Source: Chryseolinea soli
Lineage (GTDB): Bacteria; Bacteroidota; Bacteroidia; Cytophagales; Cyclobacteriaceae
DNA length: 64,000 nucleotides
NCBI RefSeq assembly: GCF_003589925.1
Contig: NZ_CP032382.1
Coordinates: forward strand, 2,976,001 to 3,040,000
Reading direction: 5' to 3'
Part shown: positions 1-8,679 of the stretch, piece after piece
How the letters are laid out: every line of letters begins with the position of its first letter
Position numbering within the stretch: position 1 is the first letter of the stretch
Made by a program: the position numbers and the translations under genes
Notes under the pieces: generated by a model
What the model was told of the DNA's origin: nothing
Databases searched by the model: none
Seen by the model: the letters and a program-made list of their open reading frames with translations, nothing else

Positions 1-1845
1 ATAAGAACGGTTCACAACCTTCATACCACCGGGTGTGGGATAGTTGCCGGTGAAATACCAGTCGCCGGTGTGATGCGGTATGGCTTTGTGCAGGTTGTCT
101 ACGGTCTGGAAGATCACTTCCAGCTCGGCTTTCATATCGGCGGGACGAACGATCTCGGAGATCTTTGCCGAGATCTCGTCGTCGGTGAACGGCTCGTACA
201 ATTGCTTCACGTAGTTGAGTTGGCTCTGATGGCCGCGGGCGCGAATGCTTTTTTCATAGGCTTCACCCAACAAATAATCCTTGCCGTGATCCTTCAGCAG
301 GGAGATCATGGCACGGAAAGCCACGAACTCACCCATCTTGCTCATGTCGATGCCGTAGCAATCGGGGAAGCGGATCTGGGGTGCAGAGGAAACCACCACG
401 ATCTTTTTCGGTTCGAGGCGATCGAGCATTTTCAAAATGCTTTTCTCCAGCGTGGTGCCCCTGACGATGGAGTCGTCGATGACCACCAGCGTGTCGATGC
501 CTTTGCGGATCACTTCATAGGTGGTGTCGTAAACGTGGGCCACCATCTCGTCGCGGTGCTCGTCGTCGGTGATGAAGGTGCGAAGCTTTACGTCTTTCAA
601 TACCAGCTTTTCCACGCGCGGACGGAAGGAGAGAATGTCTTCCAACGAATCCACCGACGGCTTCTGGTCGATGATGATATCTTTTTGCTTATTGATGAGA
701 TAGTCTTCGATGCCCGCCATCAAACCGTAGAACGCGGTCTCGGCCGTGTTGGGAATATAGGAGAAGACAGTGTTCTTGATATCGAAGTTGATGGACCGCA
801 GCACCTGAGGCACCAGCAGGCGTCCCAGTTGTTTCCGTTCTTTGTAGATGTCGGGGTCGTTGCCGCGCGAGAAGTAAATGCGCTCGAAGCTGCACGACTT
901 TTTCTCGCCTGACTTCACGATCGCATATTGTCCATACTCGCCGCTCTTGTCGATCACGAGCGCGTGACCGGGCTTGATCTCTTCAATTTGATTGTAGTCT
1001 ACATTGAAAGCTGTTTTGATGGCCGGCTTTTCGGAAGCCACGACCACCACTTCGTCGTTTGCATAGAAATAGGCGGGGCGAATGCCGTTGGGGTCGCGCA
1101 CGACAAACGAAGAACCCGAACCGGTCATGCCGGCCATGGTGTAGCCGCCGTCAAAATCTTTACAGGCGCGGCGCAGCATGCGGGGAATGTCGAGCTCGTT
1201 CTCGATGATGTCGGAGATCTCGCGATTCGAGAACTGGTCTTTATATTTTTCGAAAAGACCTTGCACTTCTTCGTCGAGGAAGTGGCCGATCTTCTCCATC
1301 ACCGTGACGGTGTCTACTTTTTCTTTGGGGTGTTGCCCGAGGTCCACCAACAGGTCGAACAACTCGTCCACGTTGGTCATGTTAAAGTTGCCGGCCATCA
1401 CCAGGTTACGGCTGCGCCAGTTGTTTTGCCGGAGGAAGGGGTGCACGTTTTCGATGCTGTTCTGGCCGTGGGTGCCATAGCGCAAGTGACCCAACCAGAT
1501 CTCGCCGGAGAAGGCGACGTTTTCCTTTAACCAACGTTCATTTTTGAATTTATCTTTTCCTTCTTTTTGGGCTTTCTTGAACTTCTTGCCGATTTTCTTG
1601 AAGAGGTGGGCGACGGGCTGGGCTTTGATGGAACGATAGCGGCTAATGTAACGGTGTCCGGATTCTACGTCGATCTTGATGTTGGCGACGCCTGCTCCAT
1701 CCTGACCGCGGTTATGCTGTTTTTCCATCAGGATGTACATCTTATTCATGGCATACAGGGGGCCATATTTTTCGATGTAATACGAAAGAGGCTTTCGCAG
1801 GCGGATCATCGCTATTCCGCATTCATGAAGAATCTGGTCGCTCAT
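1..1845 (-). CDS. purF: PurF-like amidophosphoribosyltransferase, 3' end cut by window edge
   Basis: Class II glutamine amidotransferase fused to a phosphoribosyltransferase, expected to make 5-phosphoribosylamine from PRPP and glutamine, the first step of purine synthesis. The N-terminus reads MSDQILHECGIAMIRL; the Cys at residue 9 is the presumed N-terminal nucleophile after removal of a short propeptide. The PRPP-binding loop VVIDDSIVRGTT lies in the C-terminal half. About 615 residues are visible with no stop, so only a short tail is missing if it matches the roughly 630-residue form I recall from Bacteroidota. The protein is longer than classical PurF (about 470-500), so a related paralogue cannot be excluded. 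An in-frame ATG at 1887 would add 14 residues; 1845 fits the family better. It follows nuoN on the same strand after 115 bases. Confidence 0.85.
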   Translation of the reverse strand, partial: MSDQILHECGIAMIRLRKPLSYYIEKYGPLYAMNKMYILMEKQHNRGQDGAGVANIKIDVESGHRYISRYRSIKAQPVAHLFKKIGKKFKKAQKEGKDKFKNERWLKENVAFSGEIWLGHLRYGTHGQNSIENVHPFLRQNNWRSRNLVMAGNFNMTNVDELFDLLVDLGQHPKEKVDTVTVMEKIGHFLDEEVQGLFEKYKDQFSNREISDIIENELDIPRMLRRACKDFDGGYTMAGMTGSGSSFVVRDPNGIRPAYFYANDEVVVVASEKPAIKTAFNVDYNQIEEIKPGHALVIDKSGEYGQYAIVKSGEKKSCSFERIYFSRGNDPDIYKERKQLGRLLVPQVLRSINFDIKNTVFSYIPNTAETAFYGLMAGIEDYLINKQKDIIIDQKPSVDSLEDILSFRPRVEKLVLKDVKLRTFITDDEHRDEMVAHVYDTTYEVIRKGIDTLVVIDDSIVRGTTLEKSILKMLDRLEPKKIVVVSSAPQIRFPDCYGIDMSKMGEFVAFRAMISLLKDHGKDYLLGEAYEKSIRARGHQSQLNYVKQLYEPFTDDEISAKISEIVRPADMKAELEVIFQTVDNLHKAIPHHTGDWYFTGNYPTPGGMKVVNRSY

Positions 1846-1960
1846 GGGCTTGTGAATCGTTACATCGCCATCCGAAACCGACGGCATGCCCCACGGACTA
1901 ACCTGTACTCCAAATACAGGAATCTTGGAGGGCGCTGCGAACGGTTAACGGCTAACGAAA

Positions 1961-3445
1961 TTAGAGTACAAAGTTAATTTTATTAATCCATCCCATCAAC
2001 AATCCGGGATTGAAGAAAAGATAGAGTACTGCTAGAACCAATATGAGGCCCAAAAGATTTTCGAACGTAAGATAATTTGGTTTTGCGTTGGATTCGCCGC
2101 CCCGAACGAAGGCATAGAAGGGTATGCGCAGGTAATAAAACAAGGAAACCACCGTATTTAGCAAACCAAATACCATCAACCACAGTAAAACACCCTTCCC
2201 GGAAAGCTGATAAGCATCCCAAAGCGACGAAAAAATGAAAAGCTTGCCCGTAAATCCGCCTGTGGGTGGCAACCCGGTGAGCGCCACAAATCCGACCAGC
2301 AAAAAAACAGAAGGCCAGACCAGTATTTTCCCGGATCCTGCAAACGATTCCAGCGTCGAGAACCCCAGCGATTCAAAATATTGCAGGTAAAGGAATACCA
2401 GAAAATTCATCACCACGTAGGCGCTGGCATAAAAAAGCATGTAGTGAATGCCTTGCGGAACAAACGCGGCCACTCCCACCAACAAAAAGCCCGACTGCGC
2501 GATCGACGAATACCCCATCAGGCGCTTGGCATTTTTTTGCCACAACGCCGAAAAGTTTCCGACGGTAAGCGACAACAACGCCACTAAACTGAGCACAAAC
2601 TGCCAATCGAACGACGATTGTCCATAAGCATACAGCGCCAGGGTGAAACGGGTGAGCACGCCCAGCCCGGCCAGCTTGGGCACCACGGCAAAAAAAGCAA
2701 TAACCGGCATCGGGGCCGCTTCATAGACATCGGGCACCCAGGGGTGTAGAGGAGCCGCCGCCATCTTATAGAGAAATCCGGCCAGGCCCAGGAAGGCCGC
2801 AATGAAAAACAATGGACTGGGATGACCGATGAGAGGCCGGGTGAATTCACCCGACGAGAAGTCTAACGTTCCGGTGAGTCCATACAGCAACGAGAACCCG
2901 TAGAGCATGGCGGCCGACGACACGGAGCCGAATAAAAAATACTTCAAACTTCCTTCGGTGCCTTTGCGCGAAAAGGCAAACCCGGCCAGCACATAAGAAC
3001 TTAGCGACACCATCTCGAGTGAGAGAAATACCATCAACAGGTTCACGCTCATCACCAGTAAGTGTGCGCCCAGCGTGATCGTGATGAGCAAAGCATAATA
3101 TTCGGAAAGCGCGCGTTGCAGCTGTTGACGGCGCCACGTCATCGCCACCGTGAACAGTCCACTGATATCGATCAGCAAATCGAGATAGGACGAAAAACTA
3201 TCCCGGCGCAGCATACCCCCGAAGAGTGCACTCGATTCATGGGCCATCGAGCGGCTCAACGCGAAAGAGACCGCGATGGCGAGCAAAAAGGTGAGCGCGC
3301 TTATAGCGGTGAGTGTTGTCCGTTGTATTTTTTTGATCAGCCCTAAGGTCACCAACACCACGATGCCGGTCGAAAGCACCAGTTCGGGACCCAGCAGCAT
3401 GAAACTTGCTTTGATCGAGGGCAATTGTCCGGCGACGTCTTCCAT
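1961..3445 (-). CDS. nuoN: NADH-quinone oxidoreductase subunit N
   Basis: Antiporter-like proton-pumping subunit of the complex I membrane arm, 494 residues, a normal length. Many hydrophobic helices are visible, and the core carries the NuoN/M/L-type signature FLYKMAAAPLHPWVPDVYEAAP near residue 230, with the helix-breaking Lys and the Pro-rich segment that form the proton channel in this family. It starts with ATG only three bases after the nuoM stop and is the last gene of the nuo run. The start is supported by this tight spacing. Confidence 0.95.
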   Translation of the reverse strand: MEDVAGQLPSIKASFMLLGPELVLSTGIVVLVTLGLIKKIQRTTLTAISALTFLLAIAVSFALSRSMAHESSALFGGMLRRDSFSSYLDLLIDISGLFTVAMTWRRQQLQRALSEYYALLITITLGAHLLVMSVNLLMVFLSLEMVSLSSYVLAGFAFSRKGTEGSLKYFLFGSVSSAAMLYGFSLLYGLTGTLDFSSGEFTRPLIGHPSPLFFIAAFLGLAGFLYKMAAAPLHPWVPDVYEAAPMPVIAFFAVVPKLAGLGVLTRFTLALYAYGQSSFDWQFVLSLVALLSLTVGNFSALWQKNAKRLMGYSSIAQSGFLLVGVAAFVPQGIHYMLFYASAYVVMNFLVFLYLQYFESLGFSTLESFAGSGKILVWPSVFLLVGFVALTGLPPTGGFTGKLFIFSSLWDAYQLSGKGVLLWLMVFGLLNTVVSLFYYLRIPFYAFVRGGESNAKPNYLTFENLLGLILVLAVLYLFFNPGLLMGWINKINFVL

Positions 3446-3448
3446 GTG

Positions 3449-5062
3449 CTAGGGGTTTAGCGTTAAACGCTTCCCCGACTCCAATACAAATGCCGCAAAG
3501 TGCTGCGCATACGGATCGATGACCGACATGAGGGGCTGTGGAAAAATGCCGAAGAACAAAATGGCCAGCGCCAGCGGGAGGAGGATAAAATATTCGCGCC
3601 GGTTTAGGTCGGAGAGTTGGTCCACGGAAAACTCACCCTTCACGTTCAGCGGGCCAAAGAACATGCGCTGCAGCGTCCATAAATAATAAGCTGCACCGAT
3701 CACCAGGCCAAGCGTTGCAACGATGGCCAGGCTTTCATGCAAAGGTCCACCCAGGCCGGCCGACTTGAAGGCCCCCAGAAAGACCATGATCTCGGCAATG
3801 AACCCCGAAAAACCGGGCAACCCCAGCGAGGCAAAGAAGGCTACTAAAATAAACGCCGTATAGGTTGGCATTTTACCGGCTAAACCGGAATAGTGTGAAA
3901 TGGTGCGATCGTTGGTCCGATCGGCCAACACGCCGGCCAAAACAAAGAGCATGGAAGAAATAAGTCCGTGGCTGACCATCTGGTACACGGCACCGGCGGT
4001 CCCCTCCGCGGTGAACGATGCCAACCCCAGCAATACAAAACCCATGTGCGACACCGACGAGTAGGCGATGAGTCGCTTCAGATCTTTACTGGCCATGGCG
4101 TTGAGCCCACCATAAATGATAGAGATCACCCCCATGAGTCCCACAAACCATCCCAGGTCAAATGCCGCGTCTGGAAAAATGGGAAACGCAATGCGTGCCA
4201 GGCCATAGCCGCCGATCTTCAACAACAGCGCCGCCAGGATCACTGAAATAGGAGTAGGCGCTTCCACGTGCGCGTCGGGCAGCCAGGTGTGCACCGGCAC
4301 CATCGGCAACTTGATCGCAAAGCCAAAGAACAAAAGCAGGAACGCCCACGTGCGCGCCGAGAACGGGCCCAGCTGCAATGCGCGGTGTGGATCGAGCACA
4401 GAGGTTGAAATAAAATTGGACGCGTCGGCCATGTGCAGCAAGTTGAAACTGTGCACCAGTTGGCCGCTTGTCGACGGATCGTGCACGGAGACATACAACG
4501 CGATCATCACAATGAGGATGAGGATGGAGCCGAGCAAGGTATAGAGAAAGAATTTGATCGAAGCATACTCACGCTTCGGTCCGCCCCACAACGCGATGAG
4601 AAAGAACATGGGCAGCAACATGAACTCGAAGAAGAGATAGAACAACAGGAAGTCCAGCGCGGTGAAGCTGCCGATGATGGCCGCGTTGAGGATGAGCAGC
4701 AGGATGAAATATCCTTTCACGTTTTGAGTGATCTTCCAGGATGCGATCGTGGCGATGAAGAGAATGAAAACCGCGAGGGCCACCAGGGGCAAGCTCAAGC
4801 CATCGACGCCGACAAAGTAGGACGCTTTTAATACCCCCCAATTACCCATGTTCAGCGTGATCCACGGTTTCAATTCCACGAACTGAAGTCCCGCTCCGGA
4901 TTGATAGCTCACCAGCAACACCAACAGGAACACGACTTGCAAAACATTCACCACGATGGTAATGATCCGGAAGGTCGCGACGGAAGTGGCCGGTAAGAAA
5001 AGACTGAGCAGCGCTGCCAGGAGGGGAGTGAACAGTAAGAGCGAAAGGAGGTAATGCTGCAT
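3449..5062 (-). CDS. nuoM: NADH-quinone oxidoreductase subunit M
   Basis: Second antiporter-like subunit of the complex I membrane arm, 537 residues. The family signature is clear: FAIKLPMVPVHTWLPDAHVE around residue 250, preceded by FYLFFEFMLLPMFFLI, which contains the conserved Glu of the proton path, and followed by KDLKRLIAYSSVSHMG. The C-terminal helix bundle is complete. It lies between nuoL (28 bases upstream) and nuoN (3 bases downstream), the standard order. Confidence 0.96.
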   Translation of the reverse strand: MQHYLLSLLLFTPLLAALLSLFLPATSVATFRIITIVVNVLQVVFLLVLLVSYQSGAGLQFVELKPWITLNMGNWGVLKASYFVGVDGLSLPLVALAVFILFIATIASWKITQNVKGYFILLLILNAAIIGSFTALDFLLFYLFFEFMLLPMFFLIALWGGPKREYASIKFFLYTLLGSILILIVMIALYVSVHDPSTSGQLVHSFNLLHMADASNFISTSVLDPHRALQLGPFSARTWAFLLLFFGFAIKLPMVPVHTWLPDAHVEAPTPISVILAALLLKIGGYGLARIAFPIFPDAAFDLGWFVGLMGVISIIYGGLNAMASKDLKRLIAYSSVSHMGFVLLGLASFTAEGTAGAVYQMVSHGLISSMLFVLAGVLADRTNDRTISHYSGLAGKMPTYTAFILVAFFASLGLPGFSGFIAEIMVFLGAFKSAGLGGPLHESLAIVATLGLVIGAAYYLWTLQRMFFGPLNVKGEFSVDQLSDLNRREYFILLPLALAILFFGIFPQPLMSVIDPYAQHFAAFVLESGKRLTLNP

Positions 5063-5090
5063 TTAACTGGTCTTTAGGACTGCATACGGT

Positions 5091-7031
5091 TTAAAGCAGG
5101 GTCCAAATTATGAAAATTATGATTCCGAAAGTGGCCCAGAAAATATAAAGCTGGATTTTCCCACCCTGAAAAGACCGGGTGAACGAACCCAGCCCTCTCG
5201 CCGCGCCGGCCACCCCATCGACCAGGCCATCCACGATGGCGCGATCAAACCAACCGGTGAGGTGGGCAACAATCAATTGGGCATAGGCTGTAGCGTGAAG
5301 AAAACCATCGATCCATTTTTTGTCGGCATGATGGGTCAGGGCCGCCAGTTGAAGGATCGGTTTTTCCACGAACTGTTTCAGGAAGCGATCGAAATAGAAA
5401 GCGTTGAGCAACCCAGAGGATTCAAACGTCATCCGTCGTGTGGTGTACGCAACGCCGAGGGCCAGGATCACCCAAACTGCTGACGCGATGGATACGATCC
5501 CTGAATGCACGGGTTTGGCTTCGCTGATGTTCAGATACATCCAACCGGAAAAATCGAACGGATTCCAGGAGAACCAGATCCACAACGAGACGCCCGCCAG
5601 CACCGCCATGGGCGCGCGCATCACGGCCGGAGGTTCCGAAATATCGAGCCGGACTGTAGCGGTCTCGACGCCTTTGAAAATTTTCCAGATCATTCTGAAC
5701 GTGTACACCACCGTGAGAAAAGAGACCAATGCCACGGCCGTCAGAATGAGCAGCTTCCAGGAGAAGCCTTCGCCTTTCCATTGCACCAGTGCGGTGAGGA
5801 TGGCATCTTTCGACAAGAACCCGGAAGTGAAGGGCAAACCGGCCAGCGCGCTTCCGCTGATCACAAAAATGAGAAAGGTAAAAGGCAGTTTCTTTTGCAG
5901 GCCTCCCAGATTGCGAATGTCTTGCACGTCGAAATGGACGTGGCTTTGATGTTGCGCCTGGTGTAGCGTGTGGATGACGGCACCGGCAGCCAGGAAGAGA
6001 CAGGCCTTAAAGAAGGCGTGCGTGAACAGGTGCAACAGGGCCGCTTGAGGCGAGCCGGCACCCAGCGCCACCACCATCAATCCGAGTTGAGATAGGGTGG
6101 AGTATGCTAGAATTTTTTTGATGTCGTGTTGTGCTAAGGCAGATACCGCGCCCAGCAGCGCTGTTATGCAGCCCACCACCACAACGACATGGAGCGATGG
6201 AACCGTAAATAGAAAATGCACACGGGCCAACAAGAATACGCCTGCCGCCACCATCGTAGCCGCGTGGATCAATGCCGAAACCGGCGTAGGTCCCACCATG
6301 GCGTCGGGAAGCCAGGTGAACAAAGGAAACTGTGCGGACTTGCCCACGATGCCACAAAAAATTCCCAACGACGCGAGGGTCATCCAGGTGGGATCAACCG
6401 GCAATTGTTGCAAGGCAGTGATATCGAAACTGTGTCCATGCGCCCACACGATCATGAGCCCCACCAGAAACCCGGCGTCGCCCACGCGGTTGATGATGAA
6501 CGCGCGTTTTGAAGCTTCAGCAGCTGCGGGAATTTCATGCCAGTGGCCAATGAGCATGTAAGAAGAAAATCCGACCAGTTCCCAAAACACAAACGTCATC
6601 AACAAATTGTCGGACACCACGATGCCTTGCATGGCGAATGTAAAAAATCCCAGCATGGCAAAATACCGGCGAATGCCGGCGTCGCCCGCCATGTATCCCA
6701 CCGAATAGAGATGCACCAGGAATGAAACACCCGTGACGATGAACAGCATGAGGCCCGAAACATTATGGATGTGAAGGGCGGCCGAAAAAGAATATCCCGC
6801 CAGCGAAAACCACTGCTGTTGATAGACGAACGGGGGATGATTCCATGCCTGATACAAAACCACGGCCGATGCCAGCGTGCCCAACAAGAGCAGGAACGAT
6901 GCGAGCACTGAAGTGATCCAGGAATATTTTTCGGAGATATAGAACGATAAAGCAAATGAAAGCAACGGAAACGCCAGCGCGGCCACCAGGCAGAAGCGAA
7001 AGAAGAATGAGTATGTGTGAATCGCGTCCAA
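5091..7031 (-). CDS. nuoL: NADH-quinone oxidoreductase subunit L
   Basis: Largest antiporter-like subunit of complex I, 646 residues, with the long amphipathic lateral helix expected near the C-terminus. Conserved blocks include FVFWELVGFSSYMLIG, GKSAQFPLFTWLPDAM and KKILAYSTLSQLG. The best start is a TTG at 7031 (LDAIHTYSFFF), three bases after the nuoK stop; the next Met is inside the first helix region. TTG starts recur in this window (nuoH, the glycosyltransferase, rsmG, the ABC ATPase). Confidence 0.95.
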   Translation of the reverse strand: MDAIHTYSFFFRFCLVAALAFPLLSFALSFYISEKYSWITSVLASFLLLLGTLASAVVLYQAWNHPPFVYQQQWFSLAGYSFSAALHIHNVSGLMLFIVTGVSFLVHLYSVGYMAGDAGIRRYFAMLGFFTFAMQGIVVSDNLLMTFVFWELVGFSSYMLIGHWHEIPAAAEASKRAFIINRVGDAGFLVGLMIVWAHGHSFDITALQQLPVDPTWMTLASLGIFCGIVGKSAQFPLFTWLPDAMVGPTPVSALIHAATMVAAGVFLLARVHFLFTVPSLHVVVVVGCITALLGAVSALAQHDIKKILAYSTLSQLGLMVVALGAGSPQAALLHLFTHAFFKACLFLAAGAVIHTLHQAQHQSHVHFDVQDIRNLGGLQKKLPFTFLIFVISGSALAGLPFTSGFLSKDAILTALVQWKGEGFSWKLLILTAVALVSFLTVVYTFRMIWKIFKGVETATVRLDISEPPAVMRAPMAVLAGVSLWIWFSWNPFDFSGWMYLNISEAKPVHSGIVSIASAVWVILALGVAYTTRRMTFESSGLLNAFYFDRFLKQFVEKPILQLAALTHHADKKWIDGFLHATAYAQLIVAHLTGWFDRAIVDGLVDGVAGAARGLGSFTRSFQGGKIQLYIFWATFGIIIFIIWTLL

Positions 7032-7034
7032 ACG

Positions 7035-7343
7035 TCAAAGGTTTAATTCATTCACATCGTCGGGAACGGAGGTCTGGTATTCCTGGTAGATCCGGAGCAC
7101 GATGGCCAGGCCCACGGCCGCTTCACACACGGCCACGACGATGACAAAGATAGCAAACATCTGCCCCTGCAACGTGCCCGGATGCAGGCGGTTGAAGGCC
7201 ACCAGGTTTAGGTTGGACGCGTTCAGCATCAGCTCCAATCCCAACAGCACCAGGATGGTATTCCGTTTGCTGATGACCACCACAAGTCCTGCCGAAAAAA
7301 GGAAGGCGCCGAGGTAAAGAAAGTGATGAACGGGTACATTCAT
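7035..7343 (-). CDS. nuoK: NADH-quinone oxidoreductase subunit K
   Basis: Small three-helix membrane subunit of complex I, 102 residues, the standard length. The sequence LGLELMLNASNLNLVAFNRL contains the conserved membrane Glu, and a second conserved Glu sits in VAVCEAAVGLAI. It starts with ATG four bases after nuoJ ends and is followed three bases later by nuoL, so the genes are clearly co-transcribed and probably translationally coupled. Confidence 0.95.
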   Translation of the reverse strand: MNVPVHHFLYLGAFLFSAGLVVVISKRNTILVLLGLELMLNASNLNLVAFNRLHPGTLQGQMFAIFVIVVAVCEAAVGLAIVLRIYQEYQTSVPDDVNELNL

Positions 7344-7347
7344 GGCG

Positions 7348-7866
7348 TCAGGCTTTTTTGGATTTGTGTTCCGAAGCCATCACGGCCGCGCCAATGAGTG
7401 CCATCAGCAACAGGATGCCGGCCGTTTCGAAGGGGAGCACATAGTCGCTCATCAGCGACACACCCAGGGTTTGGGTGGCGTCTAGCACCGTGGGTGCCGC
7501 GGCTTTCGCCGGATGGGCTTCGAAGCTTTCCTGCGAAAAGAGATATACCAGCGTGCCAAAGAACGCCAGGCCAACCAGGGTTGCTGAAACAGAACGGGCG
7601 TGTTCGATGACGAGGGGCTTCCCGCCGAGCCGCGTCGTTAACATGATCCCGAAAATGATGACCACGAGAACACCGCCGGCATACACCAGGATCTGCGTGA
7701 CGGCAACAAATTCGGCAAAGGCCAAAATATACAGCCCCGCCAAGGCCAACAGCACGGCGATCACGAGCAGCGCGCCATAAAATACGTTGCGAACAAACAA
7801 CAACCCCCCGGCGGCGCCGGCAGCTATGACCTCAAAAAAGTAGAACAGGAACGACGGTGCATTCAT
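7348..7866 (-). CDS. nuoJ: NADH-quinone oxidoreductase subunit J
   Basis: Membrane subunit J of complex I, 172 residues. Five hydrophobic segments are visible, and the family block VAVTQILVYAGGVLVVIIFGIMLT, with the pi-bulge helix of this subunit, lies near residues 54-77. The ATG overlaps the stop of nuoI by four bases (ATGA), which fixes the start. Confidence 0.94.
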   Translation of the reverse strand: MNAPSFLFYFFEVIAAGAAGGLLFVRNVFYGALLVIAVLLALAGLYILAFAEFVAVTQILVYAGGVLVVIIFGIMLTTRLGGKPLVIEHARSVSATLVGLAFFGTLVYLFSQESFEAHPAKAAAPTVLDATQTLGVSLMSDYVLPFETAGILLLMALIGAAVMASEHKSKKA

Positions 7867-8573
7867 GATGGCGACGTTGATGACCCGGGTGGTTTTATCT
7901 TTGGCTTGAACACGGGCTTTGCAGGGGAGGCCGTCTTCGGTGCTTCTTTCTTTTCTTCCGCCCCGGCGGTTGAACCGGTTGGTGCAGGTGTAGAAGCTGT
8001 GGCCGCCGCTTTGTTCTTTTGGAATTCTTCAAAAAGTTTTTTCTTCTCTTCGATCTCCTCCGGCGTCATTTCACCAAACACAAAATTGTGTTCGCGGATG
8101 TCGGTCACGCTGAAGTCGTATACTTTCGTCATGGTGAGGCACTCGGTAGGGCACACGGTGGTGCACAATCCGCAGAAACAACATTTGCCCATGTCGATGT
8201 CGAACGTGGCGGCGTAGATCCGTTTGGAAGTTCCGTCAGAGGTTTTGCCGATCTCTTCGGTGGCCCGGATCGGTTCGATGGTGATGCAATTTACGGGACA
8301 CACTTTGGCGCACTTGTCGCACACAATGCAGTCGTCGATTTCATTGTGGAGGCGGTAGCGGCCTGTGTCGGGCACCGGCTGCATTTCGTAGGGATACTGG
8401 ATGGTGGCAATGCCGTCGCGCGACGTGAAATAATTTTCTTCGGCGATGCCGGTCACGGCCTGGGTTTTGCGCGCCTGGAGCAAATGGGCGAACGTGACCT
8501 TCAGCCCCATGCCAAGCGAACGAAGGGTGTCGGTGATGTTGTGCCAGTAGGAGGTGTCTTTGCCCGTATTCAT
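7863..8573 (-). CDS. nuoI: NADH-quinone oxidoreductase subunit I with long low-complexity tail
   Basis: Ferredoxin-like subunit that passes electrons through two [4Fe-4S] clusters toward the quinone site. Two canonical motifs are present, CIVCDKCAKVCP and CCFCGLCTTVCP, both with all cysteines. The core ends at about residue 185. After it comes a tail of roughly 50 residues rich in Ala, Pro, Thr, Ser and Lys, which typical NuoI proteins (about 160-180 residues) lack. The gene sits between an embedded histidine kinase and nuoJ, which it overlaps by four bases. The 106 bases before it hold no evident gene. Confidence 0.95.
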   Translation of the reverse strand: MNTGKDTSYWHNITDTLRSLGMGLKVTFAHLLQARKTQAVTGIAEENYFTSRDGIATIQYPYEMQPVPDTGRYRLHNEIDDCIVCDKCAKVCPVNCITIEPIRATEEIGKTSDGTSKRIYAATFDIDMGKCCFCGLCTTVCPTECLTMTKVYDFSVTDIREHNFVFGEMTPEEIEEKKKLFEEFQKNKAAATASTPAPTGSTAGAEEKKEAPKTASPAKPVFKPKIKPPGSSTSPS

Positions 8574-8679
8574 TGCGATAGCAAAAATAAAAGGGAAAAG
8601 GATGTGACGAACATTTAGGGTGGATTATTCCACGGAAGATTCCCCCTGGAAAACGAACAGCTGTTAGACCGGGTGCGGC

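Noticed and set aside
70..1977. Long open frames on the plus strand opposite the PurF-like gene
   Set aside because: They are His- and Val-rich, match no family, and lie antisense to a clear amidophosphoribosyltransferase.
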